From assembly GCF_900105175.1 (NCBI RefSeq), contig NZ_LT629771.1:6840622-6904621 (forward strand): DNA of 64,000 bases, read 5' to 3'. The position numbers and the translations under genes are program-made. Under the pieces are notes generated by a model, which saw only the letters and a program-made list of their open reading frames with translations, had not been told where the DNA came from and did not search any database. Shown here in pieces: positions 1 through 7,760 of the stretch. This DNA is from Jiangella sp. DSM 45060. Lineage in GTDB: Bacteria > Actinomycetota > Actinomycetes > Jiangellales > Jiangellaceae. Position 1 is the stretch's first letter; every line of letters starts with the position of its first letter.

Positions 1-99
1 CGGGTTGAGCATCGGGCGTCCGCTGGTCGAAAATGCCCCACCCCCTGCGCCCTGCCTCTCCGAGCGCGTGCCCGCGAGTTCGGTGTCAGGCCCTCCGAC

Positions 100-105
100 T
101 AGGGT
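100..105 (+). promoter_or_regulatory. Leaderless-type -10 element (TAGGGT)
   Basis: TAGGGT is followed by exactly six bases and then the ATG at 112, with no Shine-Dalgarno sequence. This TANNNT-N6-start layout recurs elsewhere in the window and suggests that the first gene is transcribed from about its own start codon. Positions 1-99 contain nothing else I can support. Confidence 0.55.
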
Positions 106-111
106 CGGCAC

Positions 112-819
112 ATGCAAGCCGAGCTGAAAGAGACACTCCTCCTCCAGGAGGAATGGACAGCCGACAACACAGAGGCGATGCAGCGGCGCGGTGTCCTCGT
201 TCGGCAGGTGATCCCTCAGTGGCTTCGACAACAGCTCAATGAACCGACCTCCACAGCCGTCATGAGTGACCTCGCCGTGGAGGGACGTGATGGCACCGGC
301 AGGAAGACTGAGATCCCCTGGACTCGTGTCTACTCAGCGCGCCGGTCACCCTCCGCAACCCAGGGCTGGTACATCGTCTATCTTTTCAGCGCGTTCGGAG
401 ATCGGGTCTACATCTCCTTGAACCAGGGGACGACAAGGTGGGAAGGCGGCGAGTTCCGCCCGCGTGCTGGCGAGGAGCTTGCCGCCCGCGTCTCCTGGGC
501 GCGGAGTGTCCTCGGCATCACCTGGGCCAATGAACTGGCCTTGGATATTTCACTGGAGGCTCGGCGGTCCAACCTGGGTCATCAGTACGAGCTCGGCAAC
601 GTGGTGGCTATTGAGTATCCGCTCAACAGCATCCCGGACGATGCCGCCCTGGCCTCTGACCTGTGGCGCATGATCGACTGGCTCGGGCGGATCTACGAGG
701 CTGAGGAGACCTCACTGACGATTCCGGGTGAGCCGGCGGCCGAGATCGCGGACGCCCTCGTCGCGATACGTCAGGCCGCAGGCTCGGCTCGCAAGACCGG
801 GCAGGGTTTCCGCGCCTGA
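112..819 (+). CDS. McrB N-terminal-like (DUF3578) domain protein, probably truncated
   Basis: This 235-residue protein resembles the DUF3578 / McrB-N domain, which reads modified DNA in some restriction systems. The recognisable stretch is around residues 63-115 (IPWTRVYS, then GWYIVYLFSA and YISLNQGTT). It ends in GQGFRA-stop. In relatives as I recall them, a GQGFR segment leads directly into a DUF3883 (NO VEIN, nuclease-like) module. Here that module follows in another reading frame at once, so the gene looks frameshifted rather than naturally ended. The role is inferred to be DNA recognition in a defence or nuclease protein. The start is the ATG behind a leaderless-type -10 element. No ATPase motif is present. 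Confidence 0.6.
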   Translation: MQAELKETLLLQEEWTADNTEAMQRRGVLVRQVIPQWLRQQLNEPTSTAVMSDLAVEGRDGTGRKTEIPWTRVYSARRSPSATQGWYIVYLFSAFGDRVYISLNQGTTRWEGGEFRPRAGEELAARVSWARSVLGITWANELALDISLEARRSNLGHQYELGNVVAIEYPLNSIPDDAALASDLWRMIDWLGRIYEAEETSLTIPGEPAAEIADALVAIRQAAGSARKTGQGFRA

Positions 820-1202
820 ACACCGCTGAGAAGCTCGCGATTGAGAAGCATGCCGTTCAGGTTGTCACGAAGCACTACGAGGATCTCGGTTACAGCGTCG
901 ATGATGTCGGAACCAGGCAGCCGTTCGATCTCGATGTGAAGCGAGGAGACATCGATCTAAGTGTGGAGGTCAAGGGCACCACATCCGTCGGTGCCGAGGT
1001 CATCCTGACCAGCGGCGAAGTGAATCACCACCGCGAGCGGTTCCCGAACAACTCCCTGGCCATCGTCCACTCGATCGAGCTCAACAGGTCTGATGAGGCC
1101 CCCATGGCCACCGGGGGCGAGCTGCACATCGTCAGCCCGTGGGAAGTCGAGGACTCCGACCTCATCCCACTGGCCTTCAAGTACCAGACCGGGCTGACCT
1201 GA
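816..1202 (+). pseudogene. DUF3883 (NO VEIN C-terminal) module, out of frame with the upstream gene
   Basis: From 816 the frame reads L-N-T-A-E-K-L-A-I-E-K-H and runs through DLDVKRGDIDLSVEVKGTT to a stop at 1200-1202. The E-x-K within VEVKGTT and the preceding acidic residues resemble the PD-(D/E)XK-like core of DUF3883 proteins. There is no ATG/GTG start at the natural beginning. The first in-frame ATG, at 936, would cut off the N-terminal helix. Losing the stop of the upstream ORF by a one-base shift near 811-816 would give one DUF3578-DUF3883 protein of about 363 residues. This is either a frameshifted pseudogene, a programmed shift or a sequence error. Confidence 0.55.
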
Positions 1203-1240
1203 GACGGTGCACGAGCGATATGACGACCGCGCTTAGGTGA

Positions 1241-1618
1241 TTACACAGCGTGAAGACGGATGGGCTTGTTGAGTGCGTCGGCCAGATGAGCGAGGTCGCC
1301 GGGATCGCTGGTCACGGCCAGGTCGCCGCGTGACAGGGCGGAGATGACGACCGTGGCATCTACAACGTCGCTCGTCCCGGCCGCCGCGCAGGCTTGGCCG
1401 GCTTCGCGGGCGAGCTGTTCGGTCATCGGCTCGATCTTGCAGCCACGCAGCAAACGCGAGAGCTGGTGCTGCGGGCCACCGCGCCACGCCTGCGCCAGGA
1501 CGGCAGCGGGGACGACAGGGCGGATCTCGTGGCGTAGCGCATCACGGTGCAAGGCCCAGATGTCGACTCGGTTCGCTTCCGCCGCCACCAACGCGCCGGT
1601 GTCGTAAGTGATGCCCAT
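1241..1618 (-). CDS. PIN-domain (VapC-like) toxin
   Basis: This 125-residue PIN protein is presumed to be a metal-dependent RNase toxin of a type II system. Acidic residues sit where PIN domains carry them: D6 in YDTGAL, E14, and the SDVVDATVV segment with D84/D88. D103 in the SDPGDL segment is the usual fourth position. Its ATG overlaps the TGA of the upstream antitoxin gene by one base (ATGA), which indicates a translationally coupled pair. The length is normal for the family. RNA target and activity cannot be read from sequence. Confidence 0.85.
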   Translation of the reverse strand: MGITYDTGALVAAEANRVDIWALHRDALRHEIRPVVPAAVLAQAWRGGPQHQLSRLLRGCKIEPMTEQLAREAGQACAAAGTSDVVDATVVISALSRGDLAVTSDPGDLAHLADALNKPIRLHAV

Positions 1619-1872
1619 CAGTCGGTGATGACGCCCTCGCGGACCAGCACGTCGTGCGCCTTGCGTGCCTCGTCGGCGGGGATCGGTCCGTGCTCGGCCT
1701 CGAACTCCTCAACGGCAAGCAGGCCATCGAGGACGGCGGCTCGTTCCGCCGGCATGATGGCGGCCAGGCGCTCCCCGTGGTCGGTCAGGTAGATGACCTC
1801 CCCGGTGGACGTGGCTCGGCTGATCACCTCACTGAGGTGATCCTTCGCGTCCTGCACCGGCATCTCGGACAT
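1618..1872 (-). CDS. Phd/YefM-type antitoxin partner of the PIN toxin
   Basis: This 84-residue protein starts MSEMPVQDAKDHLSEV and continues with GEVIYLTDHGERLAAI, the typical Phd/YefM fold that binds its own promoter as a dimer. The C-terminal part (about residues 50-84, acidic and helical) should wrap the toxin. The longer open frame reaches 2112, but residues upstream of this ATG look non-coding and would run into a hairpin, so I chose the ATG at 1872-1870. It overlaps the toxin gene, and autoregulation by the pair is expected from family knowledge. Confidence 0.82.
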   Translation of the reverse strand: MSEMPVQDAKDHLSEVISRATSTGEVIYLTDHGERLAAIMPAERAAVLDGLLAVEEFEAEHGPIPADEARKAHDVLVREGVITD

Positions 1873-1979
1873 AGTCCCAGCGTACGGCAGAAGCTCAGCA
1901 GACACAGCAGTCCTCACTCTCGGTCGAGACGACGCACGCTCCGGAAGGATCGTGCATCGTCGCAGCTCGTACAGGGACA

Positions 1980-2024
1980 CGGCTGGTCCCGTCGCGCCAT
2001 CAGTGGATACGACGGGACCAGCCG
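1980..2024. repeat. Perfect 15-bp inverted repeat (hairpin)
   Basis: Arms at 1980-1994 and 2010-2024 (CGGCTGGTCCCGTCG and its complement) are separated by 15 bases. It lies just past the stop of the minus-strand gene at 2033 and before the antitoxin start, so it is probably an mRNA 3' stem for the 2847-2033 gene pair. There is no T-run, so it is not a classic terminator. Confidence 0.6.
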
Positions 2025-2032
2025 GCGCATCG

Positions 2033-2326
2033 TCAGAGGTCGTCGCGGCCAGCTCGTCGATGGATACGGTCAACGGCCTCGCGGATCGCCTCGTGGAGTA
2101 GTTCGGCCTCACGGGTCCCGAGGCGGACCACGGTGCTGCGGCCGTGACGCGGCACGGTCGTCAGCTCTACCCCGGTCGTCGAGCTATGCGGGCGGACCAC
2201 GTTGACCCCGAGGACCCAGCGTCCCGAGTCGGCCGGGATCGACCCCAGGTAGTGCCGGTGCACGGTGTGGGCGCCGGCCTCGTCGCACCACTTCACCGAG
2301 CAGTTCTCTCGTTCGCCGGCGGTCAT
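2033..2326 (-). CDS. Hypothetical protein of an integrative-element gene pair
   Basis: This is a 97-residue soluble protein of unrecognised family. It has Cys8 and Cys14, His20/His24/His25 and a predicted helical, charged C-terminus (REAELLHEAIREAVDRIHRRA). Its ATG overlaps the stop of the gene at 2323 (ATGA), so the two are co-expressed. Its position next to a tRNA-Pro attachment-like site suggests cargo of an integrated element, but this is context only. Confidence 0.55.
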   Translation of the reverse strand: MTAGERENCSVKWCDEAGAHTVHRHYLGSIPADSGRWVLGVNVVRPHSSTTGVELTTVPRHGRSTVVRLGTREAELLHEAIREAVDRIHRRAGRDDL

Positions 2327-2847
2327 GACGCGTTCTCCGTCTCCGCACGCTGGACCTTGCGAAGATCACGGACAACGGACTCCAGCTCGCGCAGCGTCAA
2401 CCCGGCATCCGACAGCACGCCGGCGACGCGGTCGACCACCTGACGGTGGGCCTGGCGGGTGAGTTCGTAGCCGTCCTGCGGGTAGAGCACCCCCGGCTTC
2501 ATCAGCTCCAGACCGCCGACACGCTCGACCATGCGATTGAGCTGTTCGACGATCTCGGCGTCGGTCGCTCCGGGTAGGTACCGCTCTCGGACGTTGGCGA
2601 GCAGCTTCGGCGTCCACATCGCCTGCTGCGCCACATCGGCGATGCGCACCAAGTCGGCGGCAAGCCGGCGGGCCTCCTTCGGCAGCAGGTCGAACTGCGC
2701 GTACATCTCGGTCTCGAACGGCTTGATCTCCACATCGATGTGGGCATCGCCGTGCAGGATGTGAGCGACCATCTCACCGACGCCCTCCTCGACGAAGGGG
2801 GCGCGGGTGATGATCTCTCGGGTATCGGGTTCGGGTAGCTTGACCAC
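2323..2847 (-). CDS. Hypothetical protein
   Basis: This is a 174-residue soluble protein with no family I recognise. The middle is strongly helical (LLPKEARRLAADLVRIADVAQQAMW), as is the end (LRELESVVRDLRKVQRAE). The GTG start at 2847 is supported by a GGGAGA ribosome site five bases upstream. It is the first gene of a two-gene minus-strand operon. It may belong to an integrative element, given the neighbouring tRNA fragment; no catalytic motif is seen. Confidence 0.6.
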   Translation of the reverse strand: MVKLPEPDTREIITRAPFVEEGVGEMVAHILHGDAHIDVEIKPFETEMYAQFDLLPKEARRLAADLVRIADVAQQAMWTPKLLANVRERYLPGATDAEIVEQLNRMVERVGGLELMKPGVLYPQDGYELTRQAHRQVVDRVAGVLSDAGLTLRELESVVRDLRKVQRAETENAS

Positions 2848-2883
2848 GGGTCTCTCCCTGGTTGAGTCAGGTTGGGATCAAGT

Positions 2884-2915
2884 CCCCGGTCCGGTGTTAG
2901 CGCACCGGCCGGGGG
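2884..2915. repeat. GC-rich hairpin between gene and att-like site
   Basis: CCCCGG(T)CCGGTG pairs with CACCGGCCGGGG across a six-base loop. It lies upstream of the minus-strand gene at 2847. The rest of 2916-3104 contains no gene I can support. Confidence 0.45.
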
Positions 2916-3104
2916 CGTCTAGGGATGAGGTCGATCAGCGACCGCGGCGGTCCGCGCGCCCTGGCCAGACGAGTCGCAGGAGTCAGCAGAAAGTCAGCAC
3001 GTCCGCCGACGAGCACTCGACAAGTACGGCAACGGGCGACAGGACCGACCGGCCCGACCAGCCGCGATGAGCAACCGACGACAGCGGGCGACAAGACCCA
3101 CCCG

Positions 3105-3151
<47 letters not shown>

Positions 3152-3178
3152 TGTGATGTCTCAGGACATCCCGGACAG

Positions 3179-3216
3179 CCGGACCTACGAAGTTGTAGGT
3201 CCGGTTTCTGTGTTTT
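3179..3216 (+). terminator. Rho-independent-like terminator
   Basis: CCGGACCTAC (3179-3188) pairs perfectly with GTAGGTCCGG (3195-3204) over a six-base loop, then TTTCTGTGTTTT follows on the plus strand. It sits 28 bases after the tRNA CCA. A smaller hairpin, GATGTC-TCAG-GACATC (3155-3170), precedes it. Both lie at the 3' end of an IS481-type transposase relic on the other strand, so they may come from the insertion sequence. Confidence 0.65.
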
Positions 3217-3530
3217 GGCTTGAGGGCCGGGTGGGCGTCCTGTGCCCTGGTAGTCCTTGTTGGGGTCGAGGGCGAGTGCGCAGGATCTCGCCGGTGGTGG
3301 CGTTGGTGATGCGGATGTCGAGGTCTTGGATCAGGAGCAAGACGTAGGTTCCTGGTGTGGGTTCGTCCGACTCCGATGTGGTGGAGTTTGCCGTCGTTGC
3401 GCAGTGTGATGGTGCCGGCTTTGTCGACGCGGTCTTGGCGGACTCGTCCGTGGGTCGTGCTGGCGCTGCCAGGGCGGCCTTGGGGCGTGCGGCGTAGGCG
3501 GTGGCTGGGGTTCGAGGGGTTACGGCACGT
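3185..3530 (-). pseudogene. IS481-family transposase C-terminal remnant, multiply frameshifted
   Basis: The minus strand read in changing frames gives TPATAYAARPKAAL, then RVRQDRVDKAGTITLR with NDGKLHHIGVGRTH, then TYVLLLIQDLDIRITNATTG, then LALDPNKDYQGTGRPPGPQ. These are the consecutive blocks of the C-terminus of IS481-type DDE transposases of actinobacteria. At least three frame changes and loss of the catalytic N-terminal part make it inactive. It lies directly beside the tRNA-Pro fragment and marks insertion activity at the edge of the element. Confidence 0.75.
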
Positions 3531-3753
3531 TCCACGGCATCATGCCGGGCAACCCGGTTCACCGGGTGCGGTGGCCCGCCGCCGAGCTGCTGAAGGGCAA
3601 CGTATCGGGCGGAGAGTGGAAGGACGGCGACGCCTGGCGACCGGCGGCGGACCTCAACGGCGCACCGCCGAGCGAAGCGGCCTTCACCTCCCGAACGTGT
3701 CCGAGGACGAGTCGACCTACTATCCGCGGTTCGTCAAGATCCACTACGCCTGA
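3505..3753 (+). pseudogene. Unrecognised gene fragment with a frameshift
   Basis: One frame reads GYGTFHGIMPGNPVHRVRWP and GGEWKDGDAWRPAADLNGAP, then breaks near 3690. The next frame gives NVSEDESTYYPRFVKIHYA and a stop at 3751-3753. The continuous protein-like reading across two frames suggests the 3' end of a decayed gene of unknown family. From 3754 to 3966 only short protein-like debris is seen (for example EVNIEQRGYRRYVARTRFR near 3900-3956) and no supportable gene. Confidence 0.4.
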
Positions 3754-3966
3754 CTGAACCGTCCGCCACCCAACGCGTGAAGGTGGCGGCGGGTCGCCAG
3801 AGGGACCTTCTCGACGTCGCTCGTGGGTGAGTGTTGAGACGCTCTGGAAGCCTGGCCGGCACGGATGGAAGCGGGCCGACGGCGAACGGCACCGGCGGCG
3901 AGGTCAACATCGAGCAGCGCGGCTACCGCCGCTACGTCGCGCGCACCCGATTCCGCGGACGGGCGA

Positions 3967-4449
3967 TCAGGTGGCTCGATCAGATCGGTAGTCGCCGTCG
4001 TCGTCGATCGCGTGCAGCAGCGTCTGGAGGTCGGATCTGAGTCGCTCCACGAGCGTCGGGCTGGTCAGCTCGGCCCAGGATGCCTCGACGAGCTCACCGG
4101 TGGACATGGCGAGCGGTCGCGCCTGCTCGCCACGATCAGTCAGCATGACCAAGCGGGATCGGGCGTCGTGGGGGTTCGGCTCCGTGCGGATGTAGCCGTC
4201 GCGTTCGAGCTGGGTCACCATCTCCGCCATCGTCTGCTTGCGGACTCCTACCAGTGTGGCCAGCCGTCCGACTGCGATCCCGTCGTTGGGGACGAACGGG
4301 AGGACCTTGGCCCGTCCCCCGGAGAGGTCGAGGAACCCTGCTGCCACGAGGGCGGCGTCGACAGCACTGCCGTAGGAGTCGTGGAGGAGTCGCAGCATGC
4401 GCGAGATGCGCGGCTTGGAGCCACCGGCGTCGGCGATATTGACAGGCAC
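3967..4449 (-). CDS. MarR-family transcriptional regulator
   Basis: This 160-residue winged-helix protein has the MarR pattern: helix-turn-helix around residues 60-95 (VGRLATLVGVRKQTMAEMVTQLERDGYIRTE) followed by the wing PHDARSRLVMLTDRGEQA. Dimer helices are expected at both ends. The start is GTG at 4449 with AGAAGG eight bases upstream. It is divergent from the haloalkane dehalogenase gene, and a palindrome overlaps its own start codon. Control of both transcription units by this protein is therefore likely, with ligand unknown. Confidence 0.87.
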   Translation of the reverse strand: MPVNIADAGGSKPRISRMLRLLHDSYGSAVDAALVAAGFLDLSGGRAKVLPFVPNDGIAVGRLATLVGVRKQTMAEMVTQLERDGYIRTEPNPHDARSRLVMLTDRGEQARPLAMSTGELVEASWAELTSPTLVERLRSDLQTLLHAIDDDGDYRSDRAT

Positions 4450-4454
4450 CTGTC
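4441..4454. promoter_or_regulatory. Candidate MarR operator
   Basis: GACAGG-CA-CCTGTC is a perfect 6-bp-arm palindrome that covers the GTG start codon of the marR-like gene. A related half, CCTGTC, recurs at 4479-4484 in the 56-bp divergent promoter region. Confidence 0.5.
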
Positions 4455-4505
4455 TAACCTTCTATCGTTGGTCAGGTCCCTGTCAGTCTAGGTGTTGGAG
4501 CCTTG

Positions 4506-5387
4506 ATGGCCAACGTCGAAATCCTCGATACGCACGTCCATTACGAGTCGTCCGGCGTCGGCGTACCGGTGGTGTTCCTACACGGTAATCCGACCTCGTC
4601 CCACCTCTGGCGCAACGTCCTCCCGGCGCTCGGCGAAGGCATCCGTGCCCTCGCGCCGGACCTGGTGGGCATGGGGCAGTCAGGGAAGCCGACCATCGAC
4701 TACACCTTCGACGATCACACCCGCTATCTCGACGCCTGGATCGAGGCGATGCACCTCGAAGACCTCGTCCTGGTCGGCCACGACTGGGGCGGTGCGCTCG
4801 CGTTGGACTGGGCCGCCCGGCACCCGGATCGGATTCGCGGCATCGTGTTCTTCGAGACGATCGTGCGGCCGATGAGCTGGCAAGACCTGCCGAAGTCCGC
4901 GCAACCGGTGTTCAAGATGCTGAGAACCCCCGGGGCCGGCGAGCAGGCAGTGGTCCAGGAGAATCTCTTCATCGAGCAAGCACTACCCGGCACGATCGCC
5001 AATCTCAGCGACCACGATCATCAGGTCTACCGGGCGCCCTACCCGACACCGAAGTCCCGCCAACCGCTGCTGCAATGGCCCCGTTCGATGCCCATCGAGG
5101 GCGAACCGGCAGAGGTGGTGGCCCGGGTCGAGGCCTACGACGAGTGGCTCGCCTCATCCGCGGAGATCCCCAAACTCATGCCCGTCTTCCGCGACGGGCC
5201 CGGCTTGATGGGGCCGGCCGTCCAGGACTGGGTCGTCTCGACCGCCGTCAACCTCGAGCTGGCCGACTGCGGCGTCGCCGGACATCACGCTCCCGAAGAT
5301 CAGCCCGAGGCCATTGCGCGGGCCATCGACGGCTGGCTACGACGGCACGACCTCGTACGCCCCCAGTCCGAACGGGCGTCGAAATGA
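4506..5387 (+). CDS. Haloalkane dehalogenase (DhaA-like alpha/beta hydrolase)
   Basis: This 293-residue alpha/beta hydrolase should cleave carbon-halogen bonds of haloalkanes to alcohol plus halide. Counting from the ATG at 4506, the nucleophile is D93 in GHDWGG. The halide-stabilising pair is N28 (HGNPTSSHLW) and W94, the acid is E117 (VFFETIVRP), and the base is H260 (AGHHAPEDQP). This is the DhaA/LinB set of the family. An in-frame TTG at 4503 is too close to the GGAG site, so I prefer the ATG. The gene overlaps the downstream MDR gene by ATGA. It is cytoplasmic and probably MarR-controlled. Substrate range is not deducible. Confidence 0.88.
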   Translation: MANVEILDTHVHYESSGVGVPVVFLHGNPTSSHLWRNVLPALGEGIRALAPDLVGMGQSGKPTIDYTFDDHTRYLDAWIEAMHLEDLVLVGHDWGGALALDWAARHPDRIRGIVFFETIVRPMSWQDLPKSAQPVFKMLRTPGAGEQAVVQENLFIEQALPGTIANLSDHDHQVYRAPYPTPKSRQPLLQWPRSMPIEGEPAEVVARVEAYDEWLASSAEIPKLMPVFRDGPGLMGPAVQDWVVSTAVNLELADCGVAGHHAPEDQPEAIARAIDGWLRRHDLVRPQSERASK

Positions 5388-6358
5388 GGGCCATCCGGCA
5401 GCACCGCTACGGAGGACCAGAGGTCCTGGTTCTGGAGCACCTGCCCGACCCCCACCCTTCGCCGGGGCAGGTGCGCATCCGGGTGACCGCGGCCGGAGTG
5501 CACCTGCTCGACGTGCAGATTCGCAAGGGGCTCGGCCCACCGCGCACGCGTATGCCACTGCCGATGACGCCGGGACGCGAGGTGGCCGGGATCGTCGATG
5601 GCGTCGGTTCCGAGCAGCACGCGTCATGGCTCGGGAAGTTCGTGGTGGCCGACCTCGGGGTCGGCAGCGGCGGCTACGCCGAGCTGGCCGTCGCCAAGGT
5701 GGACAGGCTGCACGAACCCCCGGAGAACCTGGACCCGGCAGAGGCGGTCGCTGCGATCGGCACCGGACGCACGGTTCAGGCGATCCTCGAACTGGCCCAC
5801 CTCACACCAGCAGACACGGTGCTGGTCACCGGCGCGAGTGGCGGCGTCGGCAGCACCTTGGTCAATGTCGCGAAGGGTGCTGGCGCACAGGTCGTTGGCC
5901 TGGCCACCGGCGAAGACAAGCGGCTGGCCGTATCCGCACTCGGGGCGGTCGCCATCGACTCCGGGACATCCGACTGGGCGACGGCGGCTCGCGCGTCCCT
6001 CGGCGACGGCGCCACTGTCGTCCTCGACGGTGTGGGTGGTGAGCTGGGCGCGGAGGCCATGTCGATGCTGAGCGTCGGCGGCCGCTTGGTCATGTTCGGG
6101 ACGGCTTCCGGCGCTCCCATCCCGTTCGATGCCGACACCATCTACCGGCTGGGGATCACCGTCACGGCAGCGGCCGGCGCACGGCTGCTCGCCCGGCCGG
6201 GTGGGCTGCGTGATCTCGAGGACCGATCACTCTCGGCTCTCATCAGCCGAACCGTGGTCCCACCCGTGGGGCACCGAGTCCGACTGGAGAACGCAACACA
6301 AGCCCACCAGATCCTGGAGCAGCGCAGATCGCTGGGGAAGGTCGTCCTCACACCGTGA
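5384..6358 (+). CDS. Zinc-free medium-chain dehydrogenase (quinone oxidoreductase-like)
   Basis: This 324-residue protein has the GroES-like N-terminal domain (about 1-120) and a Rossmann domain with GASGGVGSTLV at G150-V160, typical of NADPH:quinone oxidoreductases. Zinc-ligand cysteines of alcohol dehydrogenases are absent. It starts on ATG at 5384 and overlaps the dehalogenase stop, so both come from one transcript. It may process the product of the dehalogenase or detoxify reactive carbonyls. The longer upstream open frame is a shadow of the dehalogenase gene. Confidence 0.87.
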   Translation: MRAIRQHRYGGPEVLVLEHLPDPHPSPGQVRIRVTAAGVHLLDVQIRKGLGPPRTRMPLPMTPGREVAGIVDGVGSEQHASWLGKFVVADLGVGSGGYAELAVAKVDRLHEPPENLDPAEAVAAIGTGRTVQAILELAHLTPADTVLVTGASGGVGSTLVNVAKGAGAQVVGLATGEDKRLAVSALGAVAIDSGTSDWATAARASLGDGATVVLDGVGGELGAEAMSMLSVGGRLVMFGTASGAPIPFDADTIYRLGITVTAAAGARLLARPGGLRDLEDRSLSALISRTVVPPVGHRVRLENATQAHQILEQRRSLGKVVLTP

Positions 6359-6797
6359 TCGGCGGGCAGCGTCCGTTTCGCCGAGTTCGTCACCGACGGA
6401 CTCCTCGGCGAGTACAACAGCCCGGAGGATCTGACGGCGCAGGTGCGTACCGCGATCGAGCAGCACGACATCACCGTGCATGGGTGGGGCACGGCTGGAA
6501 CGCCGGCACCAGCAGCGCTACCCACTGGCGGCGATCGACGTCGTGGGCGACAACTGGACCCGGGAACTCCAGCACGTCGACCAGCATGAGCGCGACCGCA
6601 CCTGATCGCACCTACGGCATACGCCATCGCACGCAGATCGCTGGAAACGAGTGCTCCACGGGGCCACGCCAGCTCCAACCACCCGCTTGACCTGAGGCAG
6701 CTGCGCAGCATACGCGTCCGAGTTCGACTGCCAGCCGCAGCTTCGCGGCGTTACAGCAGGTCAGAACCAGTAGTGCTGCTTCTGGTAGGCCGCGCTC
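6359..6797. other. 439-bp stretch with gene debris only
   Basis: No intact gene is seen. The plus strand around 6366-6480 reads VRFAEFVTDGLLGEYNSPED and LTAQVRTAIEQHDITVH, which looks like part of a real protein (perhaps of DUF4062-type, unsure). Another frame, 6487-6604, reads RYPLAAIDVVGDNWTREL before a stop. Both lack starts and neighbours in frame, so I take them as relics. Confidence 0.4.
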
Positions 6798-7181
6798 TCA
6801 AGGCGTTGGCGCTGCGATGCGGGGTGGTTGTGCGTGGATGTCCGGTGGCCGGGTGACGGTGCCGGATCGGGGCGGGCTTGCGGCGAGGTAGGCGGGGCGG
6901 GTGTGGTGGTCCGTTCGAGGCGTGTCGGTGGTGGCCTCGTGCAGTGGTGCGTCGGTTTCCGGCCGAGGTTCGCGTTGTCGGGCGGTCTGGATGGTGCGGT
7001 AGGCCTCGATGACGTCGCGGATTCGGGTGGCGGCGGACGGCGCCGGCGTGGCTCGGGTGTCGGGATGGGCGTCGCGGACGAGTCGGCGGTAGGCGCTGGT
7101 GACGTCGTCTGCCGCGGCTGATGGTGCCAGCCCGAGGACGCCGTAGGCGTGGGTGAGGTCCTCAGCTGTGATCGTGGTCAT
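6798..7181 (-). CDS. Small J-domain (DnaJ-like) protein
   Basis: This 127-residue protein carries an N-terminal J domain, about residues 7-65: YGVLGLAPSAAADDVTSAYR, then LVRDAHPDT with the HPD tripeptide that stimulates Hsp70 ATPase, then VIEAYRTI. The rest is proline- and arginine-rich and probably disordered. The ATG at 7181 has GGAG five bases upstream. The open frame to 7343 is longer but non-coding in character. It lies downstream of Hsp20 in a minus-strand heat-shock cluster, which points to a co-chaperone for client hand-over. Confidence 0.8.
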   Translation of the reverse strand: MTTITAEDLTHAYGVLGLAPSAAADDVTSAYRRLVRDAHPDTRATPAPSAATRIRDVIEAYRTIQTARQREPRPETDAPLHEATTDTPRTDHHTRPAYLAASPPRSGTVTRPPDIHAQPPRIAAPTP

Positions 7182-7339
7182 GCGTGCTCCGGATGCGCCG
7201 GGTCGTGCGGGTGGTGTCGGGTGCGGTCGTCGCGGTCGACCTGATGGGCCGTGGCGCCACGAGGCGCGTGCGGCCGGCCACGGGGAGGATCGGTCGCTGG
7301 CTCGATCGGCATGCGTCGTCGTCGACGACCGCCCCGACG

Positions 7340-7717
7340 TCATGGGGTGTCTAGGTGGGCAGCGTGGGTGGCTCGCCCCTCCCTTTGTTGGTCAGGGGCT
7401 CCGCCCGGGAGTTTGCCCGGGTGACGGAGCCCGAGGGCTGACGGCCGGCTCCCGGGCGGAGGCCGTGGCCGCGGGCCGGGATGTCGCCGCCGCGGGGTGA
7501 CGCTACGGTGCGGGACCGGGCCGGGGCGCGGTGCACGCGACCCTGCCTGCCGGGTGGGTGCCGCGGCGGTGCCGACTGCGCCGGGGGAGTCGTCGCCGGC
7601 GCCGTCGCCGAGGCTGGCGTGGACGAGCGCGTCGAACTGCGCGCGCAGCCACGCGTGCTCGGCGTAGACGATGGCGGCGAACTCGCTGTCCCAGTCGCGT
7701 GTCAACGGCAGCGTCAT
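7340..7717 (-). CDS. Small protein of the hsp20 cluster, C-terminus doubtful
   Basis: The first 45 residues (MTLPLTRDWDSEFAAIVYAE, then HAWLRAQFDALV) look like a genuine small helical protein. A GGGAG site precedes the ATG at 7717. The remaining 80 residues are low-complexity Pro/Arg and run through a strong hairpin at 7396-7432 (GGGCTCCG/CGGAGCCC outer and CCCGGG inner arms). The true end may therefore lie earlier, with a frameshift. It sits between Hsp20 and the J-domain gene. Function is not recognised. Confidence 0.5.
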   Translation of the reverse strand: MTLPLTRDWDSEFAAIVYAEHAWLRAQFDALVHASLGDGAGDDSPGAVGTAAAPTRQAGSRAPRPGPVPHRSVTPRRRHPGPRPRPPPGSRPSALGLRHPGKLPGGAPDQQREGRATHAAHLDTP

Positions 7718-7760
7718 GGTGGGTCACTCCCGGCTGACCGCCGACCCCGGATCCACGGGG

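Noticed and set aside
1618..2112. 164-residue version of the antitoxin
   Set aside because: The extra N-terminal 80 residues cross a 15-bp hairpin and show no protein character; the ATG at 1872 gives a normal Phd/YefM protein.
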